The notes under the pieces were generated by a model. It saw nothing but the letters and a program-made list of their open reading frames with translations. It was not told the DNA's origin and searched no databases. Shown piece by piece: positions 1-11,514 of a stretch of 64,000 bases of DNA (its first letter is position 1; the number at the start of each line of letters is the position of its first letter). The DNA lies in NCBI GenBank assembly GCA_004335835.1, contig RWJK01001663.1:1-64000 (forward strand), in the 5' to 3' direction. Made by a program: the position numbers and the translations under genes. This DNA comes from Scenedesmus sp. ARA3 (lineage: Eukaryota > Chlorophyta > Chlorophyceae > Sphaeropleales > Scenedesmaceae).

Positions 1-1243
1 ACCCAGAGGCCTTCACAGCCCTCATCGACTGCTACCTGCGCTCGCCAGTGCTGCAGGCAGCAGACATGATGTCAGCAGCTGAGGTGCTTGAGCATGCAAC
101 CCTTGCAGTGCTGGGCTCCTGCAGCAGCAGTGGGGATTTGGGCAACACAGCAGCAGTGGCAGGCCTAGCTTCTGCTGTCACCAGCTTGACCAAGCAAGCA
201 GCGCAGCTCACAAGGGTGGCGATCACGCTGCAAGGCCAGACAGCAGCTGCGAGCGCAGCAGGTGTAGCGCCTGCAGCAGTGTATTTTCCAGCTGCGTTGC
301 TTGGGATAACAAAGGTGCTGCAGGATAGCTTAGCCAACAGCCTGTTTAGTGCACCGCAGCACGGCAGAGCTACAAGCACTGCTGGCAGCAGCAGCAGCAA
401 CAGTAGCAGCAGCGGCAGCCGCCGCAGCCAGGCTGCTGCAAGCACTGCGCTGCTGTCTGTGGTGGCTGCACGCAGCCTGGTGCAGCTGGCAGATGCCATG
501 GAGGCAGCAGGGCCGCAGCTGCTGTTCAGCAGCCTCATTGCGCGGCCAACCTTCAGGAACAAGTGGTATGTAGTACAAGGCAGAGGGGGAGACTCTCTTA
601 CCCGCATAGACCTGTTGGGCCACAGCACACGGCAGTGCCGTGACGGCACAATGCACCCGGCCAGTGGCGCATGTGGCAGATGGGCATGCGGAGCGCCATG
701 GGGGAAGTGGTGTGTGCTTTTAGAATGGCCCGCACAGCTCCGCAAGCAGCAACAGCAGAGGCCGTGGCCACCACAGCAGCTGCTGCAGCAGCTGCAGCAG
801 CGGCAGGGCCTTCGGCTGCTGGTGATGCCAGCAGCAGCCGCAGGCCTGGCCACTCTAGCAGTGCTGAGCAGGTTAAGTGGGGCTACCTGCTGCAGCTGCA
901 GCAGAGCAGCCCACACTGGGCAGCAGCAGTGGCAGCATCTGATGCCAAGCGTGGTGACCCTGCACAATCTTTCTGGGCTGCAAGCAGCGATGAGGCCATA
1001 CAGCAGCGATCCCAGCAGCAGTACACAGACGCCGTGGAGCTGTGCAGGGCACTGGCGGCGGCTGCACCGCTGCCGCTGCTGTGCAACAACCCCGGCTGTG
1101 AGAGCCTGACTGGAGTGAGCGAGGCAGCAGCTGCGGGCAAGCGCTGCGCTGCCTGCAGGTGCCACTACTGCAGTGTGGCTTGCCAGACAGCTGACTGGAA
1201 GCGGCACAGGATGCATGCAAGGGCATGGCTGCTGCTGGCCTGA
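1..1243 (+). pseudogene. MYND-finger protein, copy A: last exon, disrupted, 5' part outside the window
   Basis: This stretch matches the last exon of the intact copy at 4930-6395 from its first base. It shares the Ala/Ser-rich helical body and a C-terminal MYND zinc finger (CNNPGC, RCAAC, HYCSVACQTADW). MYND fingers bind proline-rich partner peptides. Two lesions separate it from copy B. Between about 610 and 645 the reading frame shifts from that of base 48 to that of base 671, and the second frame has a TGA at 641. Near 1209 a single missing base destroys the final His-x3-Cys zinc ligands. The Ser tract is short (about 385-425) where copy B has a long one. I read it as a decaying duplicate; sequencing errors could mimic either lesion, but two independent ones are less likely. 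Confidence 0.7.
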
Positions 1244-2484
1244 CGTGCGTGTGAGGCTGCTGCAGCTGCCCCTGCTGGGGAGGAAGGGCACTGCTGAGCT
1301 GAATGATGTGCCTGATGCTCGGCTAGATACCATGCATCACTTGGCAGGCTGTTTGGAGGCGTGCAATTTGGCAGGCTGCAGTGGCAACCCAAGAATAACA
1401 TAATTATGTGCGTTGCCAGTGCCGTCTGCCTGTGTTTATGTGGAGGCTTGCAATCACGCAGCAGTGCACGTTCTGTGGTGTTGAAAGGGGTATCGCCTAC
1501 ATTTCTATGGTCACAACTTTCCTGACAGCATGCACCCAGCGGCGCCAGTGCGGTAAAATATCACCCGTTACAGAAGACACACGTGCTACACGTGCCAACA
1601 TTCTGGCACAGCTGGATGCACAGCACAAGGACGCGGGAGGCCACTCACGTGCATCACCATTTGTGGCTGGCACACATACTTCAGCCCATGAAGCACCAAA
1701 AAAGTGATCCCACACCACATCTTCACCACATTCACTAGATGTTGAGCCCGGTGCCATTCATGGTCTGCGTGCGCACAGAGCTGCATCCACACCTTGCGCC
1801 GCGCCTTCTCCTGTCCTGCAAACTCCTTCTGTGCCTCAACCCACTGGGACTACTAGTAGGACTGGCATTCCTGCAAGCAGCACAGCAGCAAGGCCGCCTT
1901 GGCAGTGAGGTAGTGAGTGTGTTGCAGGGCGGGATGGTGCAAGAATAACGTCCACCAGCGATCACCCCAGCTCCACCATGCTGCTTGGCCTAACCCAATG
2001 CTGCTGATGCATGGGTTCTGCTGAGCAGCGTTATGTGTGATTGTCACATGTCACATGGGGGTTTGAACTGGTCAAAGTGTATCGTGAGCAGTCATCACTC
2101 AACTACCTGTCAGCACTATGACAACGCCTTGCGATAGAACAGAATATAACAGCGCGACAGAGCACAAGCAGTCCGGACTACACGAGTAGCTTTAGGGAGT
2201 CAAGCAGTTTGTTGTCTTAATCGCTACTGAAGAAACATGCAATCCCTGTTTCTCTAGTTTGCCGCTCGGCAGAAGACGTAGTCATTCGCTGGTGGCCTTG
2301 AGGCAGTGCCACACCTTGGACACGCACGACTTGCGTTTCGTCGGCTCCAGCACAGCTGACTGCCGGCGAGAGGACCAACTGTATTCAGCTAATGGTTCTT
2401 CTGCGCCTTGTCCAGCTGAGGAGCAACAGCAGCATCAGCAGCTGCAGGTGAAGGCTGGCAACCCGGCAACGCTGACCAGTCCAG
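1244..2484. other. Intergenic DNA between the two MYND copies
   Basis: The first part (about 1300-1350) matches the 3' flank of copy B near 6449-6507, so the duplication runs past the stop codon. It also contains a fragment of the LPA1 3' end. From about 1900 to 2484 I see no coding signal; this is probably promoter and 5' untranslated sequence of copy B. Confidence 0.5.
1736..1892 (-). pseudogene. Fragment of the LPA1 last exon
   Basis: On the minus strand this reads WVEAQKEFAG, then EKARRKVWMQ, and it ends with the same bases as the true LPA1 terminus at 7172-7366. About 90 bases from the middle of the exon are missing: the sequence jumps from the VWMQ codons to the bases just before the stop, which puts the tail out of frame. 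The true CTGCAAGCAGCACAGCAGCA intron boundary is also recognisable at about 1870-1890. Together with copy A of the MYND gene it marks a segmental duplication. Confidence 0.75.
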
Positions 2485-5400
2485 ATGCGACCTGCTCAGC
2501 GTGTGAAGCGCGCAGAGGATGCAGCAAGCAAGCTAAGCCGCTTGGTACGCAGCCCCCAAGTGGTGCAGCTGCTGCAGCGACCTCCCCCTGCTCAACCAAC
2601 AGCAGCCCAGCAGTCGGTGCTGGTCAGCTATAGCAAGAGCCTAGCAACGCTGTACACTGCTCTGCCTGCTGATAGCCCCAACAATGACGCAGGCAGAGCA
2701 GTAGTAGCCCAGCTGCTTAGGGCCGTGCTGCGCCACCAGCCAGCTCAAAGTGCAGGGTTACTGATGGTTTGGACGCAGCAGCAGCCGCAGCAGCTGGCTG
2801 CAATGCTGCAGAGTCATGGCTTGAAGCCGCAGCATGGCACCATACACGGCGTTTGGGTCATTGGCACATCACTGGTGTTCAGGCTTGCTACGCTGCTGGC
2901 AAGCTGCATGGAATTGAGCAGCTGCAGAGTGACTACAGCAGAACTATCGGTGAACTTGACACAGCAGCTGCTACAGTCAGGTGGGTGCTGCTGGGGTTTA
3001 TGGTTTAACAACTCTTCATGTGCTTACCTGGCGCTTGGTTGATGGTTTGAGGTGCAGCAGAGAATTGTGGAATGGTCAAGCCGCCATGGCTCAAAGGCCT
3101 TGCCTTGTCAACATTCAGGACTCGCACTCTTGAGTGGTGGCAAGGTACATGACACGTGAACAGAGGGTACAGGTTGCTGCATGCCTTGCATGTGACAGAC
3201 CACCGCAAGCGGCGCTGCCTGCGTCAGTTCACAAGTCTATACTTTCGCACTGGAGCTAGGCCAACTGACTGCATTGAATAAGCGGCTGCAGGACATGACA
3301 ACTCTGTTTTCCTGCTGTGACTGCTGCTGCTGCTGCTTCATGTGTAGGTGTGCTCGCCAGCTGGGCAGCGCTCATGCAGCTGCTACTGCAGCAGCAGCAG
3401 CAACTGTCAAATGAAGATGAGGGCAACTGCAAGGCGTTGAGGATGGTCTTTGGGGTCATGCAATCGCTGTCCAACATTTGGCTTGACGCAGTATCCCTCG
3501 TGCCCTCAGAGGTGGGCACTCTGGCGCATGCAGCACTGCCACTGCTGCAGCAGCTGCCATGCTACGGTAGGCTTCTTGCGACAGGCGCAGCACCACAAGC
3601 AGCAGCAGCAGCGGCGGCGGTGTCAGCAGAACACAGTGGGCCTGGAAAGCTGTGGTTGAGTTACATCAGTGTGCAGAGGACCTTGGGCACATTTGTGTGC
3701 AAGGTGAGCGCTGTTCTGGATGAGCCACAGCGAGACACAGCAGCAGCAGCTCAGGCTGTCAGCTTGGTGCGAGAGCCTGCAGTGGAGCAGCTGCTGCTGC
3801 AGCTGCTGGCAGTCCAGACCATGACACTGCACCAACAGCACAGGCAGCAGCAGCAGCAGCCAAGGCAGCCTACCAAGCGGCAGCTGGGCGCAGACCTGCT
3901 GCCCATTCCTGCCTTCCATGAGCATCAGGACATGCTGCAGCTGCTGCCAGGTGGCCAGGCCTACTTGGCAACAGCAGGCTGCTTACCGGGTGCTGCTGCT
4001 GGTGATGCCGCACTGTGCGTTATAACGACGTGCATGCTGGCAATGGCGCTGGAAACCACCTTCAAGATTCGCCATGTCAGCCAGCAGCAGAGCAGCACCA
4101 CACTAGATAGCAATGCGGCTGTGCTGTCAGCAGCTGCTGTACGGCTGCTGCTGGAGCTGCAGCTGCTGGCTGCCGGTGCAGTGCAGCGGGGGCGGCAGCC
4201 GCATCAGCGGCAGCCAGCAAGACATGACCAGCTGCTGCAGACCAGTGCGGCCCTGCTGCAATGGCACCTGAAAGCAGCGCTGCAAGCTGGCCGCAGCTGC
4301 CTGCCGCCTGAGGTGCTGCAGCAGGCTGGGCTGCAGCTGCTGCAGGCGCTGGCAGCGCCGCTGCAGCAGGTGCAGCTGACTGCGAGCGATGCTCGGTTGA
4401 GGACTGTTTTTAGTGGCGAACACAACAAGCTCTGAACCTGGTTCATTCAGCCTGCAGCTGCTGGCACTCCAAGCAGCCGCGCCCGGGCTAGGCCTCAGAG
4501 AGCTAGTGCAAGCAACATCCGGTGAGGACCTGCAGCTGCTTGGCTGTTGACGGCCTGGTCGTCTTTGGCTGATAGCATCTTGATCCAGATCACATGTGGA
4601 CATCCTGCACCTTTTTCTGTAGCAACGTGGCCATGTGGTGTAGGACTCTGAGAATATGACAATAGGCAAACACAACAACATGCTGGCAGGCAGTACAGCA
4701 AAGCTTTTTCAGCTGTACCTGTAGCACAGGACGCAGTTGTGCTGCAACGCTCAGCACGCAAAAACGCAGCAAAGCTGTAGTGGTGTACAGTGCCACTAGC
4801 AGCGCCGCAATCATGAAGATAATTATGACATGTGGCACTGCCACACGGAGTTCGCAGGACATAGCACTTGTTGACTGTGCCATATCCAAGTAACCTGATT
4901 TGTCTGTGTCTCGTGCCCGGGTGCTGCAGGGTTGAGCGCAGCACCACTGCTCAGCCTGGCAGCAGCGCACCCTGTGGCCTTCACAGCCCTCATCGAGTGC
5001 TACCTGCGCTCACCAGTGCTGGCAGCAGCAGACATGCTGGCAGCATTGGGGGTGCTTGTACATGCAGCAGCTGCAGTGCTGGGTTTGCCTGGAAGGCTAC
5101 CCGGAGCACTGGACAACACAGCAGCTGTGGCAGGCCTGGCTTCAGCTGTTAACAGCTTTGTCAAGCGAGCAGTGCAGCTCACAAGGGCGGCTATCACGCA
5201 GCACAACCAGGCAGCAGCAGCAGCTGCGACAGCACAAGGCGGCGGACCTGCTGCAGACGCAGCACCAGCGTACTTCCCAGCTGCTCTCTTCCAGATTACT
5301 CATGCACTGCAGGTTGCCTTGGCTGACAGCCTGGGGAGCACATCGCAGCATGGCAGTGCCACAAGCACCGCTGCTGTTGCCAGCGGCATCAGCAGCAGCC

Positions 5401-6395
5401 TCTGCAGCAGCAGCAGCGGCCTTAGCAGCAGCAATGGCCTTAGCAGCAGCAGCAGCAGTATCAGCAGCAGCAGCAGCAGCAGCTTCAGCAGCAGCAGCAG
5501 CTTCAGCAGCAGCAGCAGCAGCACTGCTGCTGGCAGCAGTAGCAGCCAAGCTGCTGCAAGCATTGCCCTGCTATCTTTGCTTGCTGCACGCAGCCTGGTG
5601 CAGCTATCAGATGCAATGGAGGCAGCAGGGCCGCAGCTGCTGTTCAGCGGTCTGATTGCGCGGCCTGACTTCAGGGACAGGTGGGAGGTGCGAGATGGTG
5701 AATGTGGATTCATGATTTGGCACATTGACCCTGTGGGCCCAAGTGCAACACACATTGCACCTGGCCAGTGGCACTTTTGGCAGACCAGCATGCTGCTGGC
5801 TATGCGTCTGGTGGTGCTTGGTGTAAAGGAAGCCTGCCCAGCTCGACAAGCAGCACCAGAAGCCGCAACAGCAGAGTCTGCAGACAACACAGCAGCTGGA
5901 GCAACAGCAGACGCGCCGGCTGATGGTGAAGTCAGTGCAGCCAGCACCAGCGGCAGCAGCAGCAGGCCTGGCCACCCCAGCAGCGCCCAGCAGGTTAAGT
6001 GGGGCTACCTGCTGCAGCTGCAGCGAAGCAGCCGGCGCTGGGCAGCAGCAGTGGCAGAATATGATGCCAAGTGGCCTGGGTGGTGTGACGAGATTGCGCA
6101 GTGCTGCTGTGCTGAATGCGCAGCCACCAATACTGAGGCCATGCCGCAGATTCAGCAGCAGTACACAGACACCCTGGAGCTGTGCAGGGCACTGGTGGCT
6201 GCTGCACCGCTGCCGCTGGTGTGCAACAACCCCGGCTGTGAGAGCCTGGCTGGAGTGAGCGAGGCTGCAGCAGCGAGCAAGCGCTGTGCTGCCTGCAGGT
6301 GCCACTACTGCAGCGTGGCGTGCCAGACGGCTGACTGGAGGCAGCACAAGCATGCATGCAAAGGCATGGCTGCTGCTGGCCTGACATGCGTGTGA
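2485..6395 (+). CDS. MYND zinc-finger protein, copy B (multi-exon model)
   Basis: The C-terminus carries a MYND finger (CNNPGC, KRCAACRCHYC, SVACQTADW, HKHAC) with all zinc ligands, so this is the intact paralogue of the copy at 1-1243. The last exon (4930-6395, acceptor GTGCTGCAG) is open throughout and has a Ser tract at about 5395-5525 encoded by AGC/CAG triplets. A small exon at 4451-4521 and a larger one ending at 4395 join it in phase; the larger one starts near 3348 and is rich in Leu, Gln and Ala. The N-terminal part starts at ATG 2485, and a further exon near 2882-2982 is likely. The 5' joints are not settled. The body looks helical and I do not recognise it beyond the MYND finger. 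The partner is unknown; such fingers usually serve protein-protein contacts in the nucleus or cytoplasm. Confidence 0.6.
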
Positions 6396-7171
6396 GGCTG
6401 TTGCAACTGCGCTCTGTACAAGCTCTGGTAGAGTGGCGCTGCTGAGTTTGGTTATGTGCCTGATGCTCTGCTCAACACCATGCATCACTTGGCAGGCTGC
6501 TGGTAGACATGCAGGTCGGCAAGCTGCTGGCAGCTGCTGTGGTAGCGAAGCAGAGGCATTGCATCTGTGTGCCACGTGGCACAGCTACTAGCTAGCGCGT
6601 TCTGCCTGTGTTTATGCCAAGTTTGGGTATCATGTGGAGGTGCACGTGTTGGGGTTTCAACTGGGCCGTGTGGTGTAAAGCCTTGACTGTTATCAGATAC
6701 GGTGGTTGGCAATCGCACCATGGCAGCATGCATGCAATTGGCGCGGTTAATCAAAACTTGACCTGTTACATGTCGCACACCTGCTACAGGTGCACGATGC
6801 TGGCACAACTACACACCCAGAAAAGAGATACAACAGGTCAGTAGCTTGGAGTACTACTGGTGACTGGAAGCACACCACAACACATCAGCCCACTGTGACC
6901 TCTTCTATCACCACAGTCGTTACATGCTGGGTCAGATGCCGTCAGTCGTCTGTGTGCACACACAGTACCGCGTAGGCAGGTCGAGCAAAAGGCGGTCCCG
7001 TGGTTGCGCTCCATGCTCACGCGCACTCAACACACACATTCAACCGCTAATCACTTGAACATCCCCAAACCACTGCAGCACACAAGGCAGTTGCTTGCAG
7101 CGACCACCAACCTGCAATACCACTCCCCAAAGTTAAACACACACCAATCTGGCACTCTTCCAGCGCACTCT
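6396..7171. other. Intergenic DNA between convergent MYND copy B and LPA1
   Basis: These are the 3' flanks of two convergent genes. The first 110 bases match the flank of copy A. I see no coding exon or RNA gene. Confidence 0.5.
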
Positions 7172-10100
7172 TTAGATGCTGGGCCCAATGCCGTCAGTCA
7201 TCTGCGTGCGCACAGAGTCCAGTGTAGGCAGATCACCGACAAAGCGGTCCCAGGGTGGCGTGCCAGTGCCGCTGCTGCGCACGGTGCCATCCAGTTGCAC
7301 CTGCATCCACACGTTGCGCCGCGCCTTCTCCATTCCTGCGAACTCCTTCTGTGCCTCAACCCAGCCCTGCAAGCAGCACAGCAGCAGCAAAGTGTTGAGT
7401 GTACTGCGATACAGTACCATACAAAACAACACAATACACTGTAATATAGGCACAGTGGCGGCAGCAGTAGCAAGAGTGAAGCGTGCCTAAAGTGTGCTGC
7501 GCCTTCTCCATTCCTGCAAACTCCCTCTGCGCCTCAACGCAGCCCTGCAAGCAGCACAGCAGCCAGGTGTTTGTTTTGCCGCAAACCGACTGGCCGCGGC
7601 AGTAGCGAGCCTGCTTGCCCGCCTGCCTGCCCGCCTGCCTGCCTGCCTGCCTACGTGCCCGCCTGCCTGCCAGCCAACAAACACAACAGATGACAACAAC
7701 AGCAGCAGCAGCCGTCTCACCTCCCACTCCGCCACCGCTGACGGCTCCAGCCTCCACTTCCTGTCCTGGTCAGTCAGGCTGACCTCACTGTTGCCGATGC
7801 CACTGCCGCTAGGCCCGGGCTCCTGCAAGCCGCCTTGCTGCGCTGCTGCTGCGCTGCCTGCTGCTGCAAAGCCCTTGGCATCAGCCTGCTGCTGGCTCAT
7901 GGAGCGCTTGAGGGCCCGCAGCTTCTCCTCTGGGTCCTCTCTGCTGCTGTAAATGACCGGCACGACTGCAAGATGGCAGAAGTAAGGCAAAAACCAGCAG
8001 CAGAGCAGGCGTGTTGTTGACTCGAGAGGGAACATTGGGCCACATGGGGCTCATGGTGCGCTTGAGGGCCCGCAGCTTCTCCTCAGGGTCCTCTCTGCTG
8101 CTGTAGATGACCGGCGCGACGGCAAAAAAACACAGGAAGGGCGGTTGTAAGTTTGTAGGGATGCGTGAGGTTGGTTTGATGCAGCACCTGGGGCCCGCGG
8201 CTTCTGCTCTGATCCTCTCTGCGGCTGTAGATGACCGGCATGACTGCAGGATGGCGACAGGAATGCGAGAAAAGAGGTGCGCAAAGTGTTGGTTGATGGA
8301 AATGGATCTATGATGGATCTTTAAAGTAAAGGCCAGGAGGTTACAGCAACCGGCAACACAGCTTGCAGACCAGGTGTGGTGCTTGAGCCGACCGCCATCT
8401 AGTGCGCAGAGTGCCTGCATGATGAAGCCGGCAACAGCAGCTCACCCAATACATCGCGCGCCCGCAGCTGGTCGATCCGCTGCTCGCCGTCCTTGATGCA
8501 GCGCTCCACAGAGGTCAAATGTCAACAACATGAATAACATACTTCAAACAGCAACATCAGCTCACCCGACACGCCGCGCGCCCGCAGCTGGTCAATCCGC
8601 TGCTCGCCGTCCCTGATGCAGCGCTCCACAAATGACCTGTCGCCAGCAATGATCACGGGCCGCACTGCGCCCCTGAAGCGGATGAGCGGCAGCACGCGCT
8701 TGGGACCTAGCTGAATCTGCACAGCACAAACAGGCAAGCAGCAGCAGCGATGAGATGCAGGGGCAATGGAAGCACACGCTTAGCGCCCGGCTGGATCTGC
8801 AAAGCACAGCCTAGCTGTCCCAGGTTCAAACCAAACCTAATACCAACAGTAACAAAAAATAACACCCACCAGCAGGCGCCCCAGCTCCTCCTCCCTGCTT
8901 GTCACGCGCGTGTCCCGCTCCTTGGACTGCAGGTCCCTTAACACCAGGAATCCAAACACAGCAACAGCAGCGCCGTTGATGCCCAGGTTTGTCAGGGTCT
9001 CTGTCAAGTCTGGTGCGCCCTCGCCGCCTTTGAGGGCTGAGGCCAGCCTGCCTAGGATGACCAGCAGGCCAATGGCAGCGCCTAGGCCCAGGCCACCAAA
9101 CAGGATGATGCGCGCAAGGCGGAAGGGCGCCTGCAAGAGAAAGGGAAGGGCAGTGGCATGGATGCAGGTGGGTGGGTGCGCAGGATGGGTGTAACCGGCA
9201 AAGCATGAAGAATGAGCGTGTGACAAGCAGCTGGCCGAGTCGCTTCAGCTGTATGAGGCTCAAGTGCTGTGAGAAAGACACCTCATGCATGCACGCATGC
9301 TGTGTGCCCTGCGTGGCAGCCAAGGGTATTCTTGACAGTCTGTCTGCTGCTGCTGCTGCCGCCTGCCACACCAGGTGACGCTGCCACAGCCACCACACCT
9401 GCTACTTCAACCCAGTGTGCTTGCAGCTCCCCTTGAAGCTCAACTGCTTCCAACCCATCAACTACCTGCTGAGCGCTGCGCACATTAGGCCTGGTGTTGC
9501 ATACACAGGTCACTCATTTACACCCTGCAGAAGGTCACACCTTGGCCTCTGCGCGCAGTGTGACCTTCTGCTCCCGTGTGAGGCCTCCCTTGACGCTGCT
9601 CATCATGTCCAGCCACTCCCGAGTGTCGCGCAGCTCCCGCAGATCATCATCCTGCAAGCATTTAGGTGCAATGCACAGCAAAGAACTTCAGCAGACGTGC
9701 CTGTGATGTGGCAACACGCCAGCTCCCGCAGGTTGTCATCCTGCAAGCAAAACATGAGCCAAGGAGACGTGAGATACGCCCTGAGTCACCTGCAACACGG
9801 CCGTGATGTGGCGCCATGCATGGCAAGCCTTCCTGATGCTTTCCTGCAAGCATCATGTGCCAAGCCAAACATCAAACAGACGTAACTTTGGTGTGGTGTG
9901 GTTTTATGTATTCCTGGCGCGTGGAACATGTGGTGTGTAACAGACACTGGCCTGTGCGGCACATGCAACGGAAACACGTGCAAAGTGATATGGCCTGGGA
10001 TGGCCCGAGCCCTAGCCAGCCTGGTGCCTATGTCCTGCGCTGCTTAGCACATGTTTAACATCTCACAGCTGCTGCTTAGGAAGCTCTGCTATGCTGTGTA

Positions 10101-10747
10101 TGTTCTCTGCAAGCTGAGCATCAGCTGTCCAGATGGAAGCATGTACACAGCATATTAGTTGGTTTGCACAGACTGTGCCTGTGTGAAGTGAAACAGCGGC
10201 AAATTCCTGACAATCACGACAGTGACAACAGTCTCTTGTGTGTGAATGCTTATGATTTAATCTGTACAGAGCTCATACTGCACAGCAAGCACAGCATGTG
10301 CAGCAGCAACAGGGCTGCGCCAGTGGCCAGCAACGAGTGCCTCACCTTGAGCGCTACACTGATTTTCAAGCTGTGCTCGTTGATGGCCTCGCCAATTGCT
10401 TCTGATGCTTCCTTAAACTTCCTCTGCTTGGCATATGCACAGCCCAGATTGAACAGCGCTGCTGCTGCCTCCTCACTGCTGGGATTCAACTCCATTGCTG
10501 TCTTGAACAGGCGCACTGCCTCATCATAATTTCGTTGCTGTGCAAATTCGTTGAGGCCCGCTTCTACTGCCTCCTTCGCTGAGCTAGGCTGCGGCTTGCT
10601 TTGCTTTGCTTCTGCTTTTGCTGCTGCCACGCGTATGCAGTGGTGCCTGTGTGTGGGTGGGCGTACACATGGGGCTGGCTGCCATGCCTGAATAACACGG
10701 CGTGATGTGGCAAGACAATGTGAATGGTGCAGACCGCGCACTAGCAT
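7172..10747 (-). CDS. LPA1: LPA1/REP27-type photosystem II assembly and repair protein
   Basis: Six exons join in phase: 10747-10346, 9651-9541, 9130-8870, 8716-8566, 7965-7721 and 7366-7172, giving 454 residues. The order matches the LPA1 family. A basic, Ser/Ala-rich chloroplast transit peptide is followed by TPR helices (AVEAGLNEFAQQRNYDEAVR, then LNPSSEEAAAALFNLGCAYA). Next are two membrane segments, near residues 178-198 and 222-238, in a DUF3493-type domain, and then a stromal C-terminal part with VRPVIIAGDRSFVE, VIYSSREDPEEKLRALKR and GTGTPPWDRFV. LPA1 (REP27 in Chlamydomonas) is a thylakoid protein needed for D1 assembly and repair in photosystem II. I chose ATG 10747 because the longer frame upstream has only TTG. 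Introns hold copies of exon edges, including an exon 2 acceptor copy near 9710-9742 and an exon 6 acceptor copy near 7500-7555. Confidence 0.88.
7598..7673. repeat. GCCT-type tandem repeat in the last LPA1 intron
   Basis: Units of GCCTGCCTGCCC and variants run for about 75 bases, with one interrupting TACGTG. Confidence 0.8.
8050..8260 (-). repeat. Two intronic copies of the LPA1 exon 5 acceptor side
   Basis: The segment that starts exon 5 (coding VIYSSREDPEEKLRALKR) recurs at about 8050-8115 and again, weaker, at about 8190-8250. The nearer copy has lost the acceptor AG; the farther one keeps CTGCAG. Confidence 0.8.
8446..8515 (-). repeat. Intronic copy of the LPA1 exon 4 donor side
   Basis: About 65 bases match the 3' end of exon 4 at 8563-8630 with few changes (coding ERCI.DGEQRIDQLRAR), and the GTGAGC donor is preserved. 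Confidence 0.85.
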
Positions 10748-11514
10748 CGTGGTGACGAAGTGTGCCTGCCTGGCAGTGCGAGCAGGGACGATCTCAACCA
10801 AGTGCCGAGCGTAATCAACATCAGCATAAGATCTAAGCCATGAAGTGAATTGAACGAGCTATTGCTGGAGTAAATGATGCGCGTACAGCTTCTGCTGTCA
10901 TAACTGCTGACTGGGTCTGGCGAGCCAGGCCCAGCAGGACAGCAGGACAGGTCACCCGGGCTCTTGCTACATTACATCGGTGGCACTGCGCGTGCTGCAT
11001 ATGAAGAAGGAAAACCTCAGCCAAGGTTCTGCAGCCTGCCCTGGCCTTGCTGTGCAGTCTATCTTCAGAGAAAGGCGCCTCCATTCAGCAGTACTGGTAG
11101 TACCAGGATAAAGAAAGTTGCCGATCCAGTTTGACCAGTTTGAAAGGCAGCCTGCAGTGATATCAGAGATGAATTTACGTCTTGACTGATATGAATTGCG
11201 TTACCAGAGTATCATAGCAGCATGTACACCACCAAGAGCACACAGCTGGCTGCCGGGCATGCTGCTCCAGTTGGAGGAAGCTGCCTCAGCAGCGGCAGCT
11301 GCTCCAGCACTGCGCTGCTACTTCGCACCTACAGCACAGCCACAACCAAGTGCTGCCGCACAACACACCGCGCTTCAGCTGCTGAGACCGCAGCCTGTAC
11401 GCAGCACAAGCGCCTCAAGCAACAACCAACGGGCTGCATCAACATTGGACTACCATGCTGTTGGCCAGCTGCCGCTGCTGCTGCAGCTGCTGCTGCTGCT
11501 GGCCGGCTGGCTGC
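10748..11514. other. LPA1 5' flank and pyrophosphatase 3' flank
   Basis: I see no exon here. The first part should hold the LPA1 promoter. No TATA box or other clear element can be named. Confidence 0.4.

Noticed and set aside
32..1333. A 433-codon open frame on the minus strand
   Set aside because: It is the shadow of the MYND copy A exon; its Cys, Leu and Ala runs come from reading CAG triplets on the other strand.
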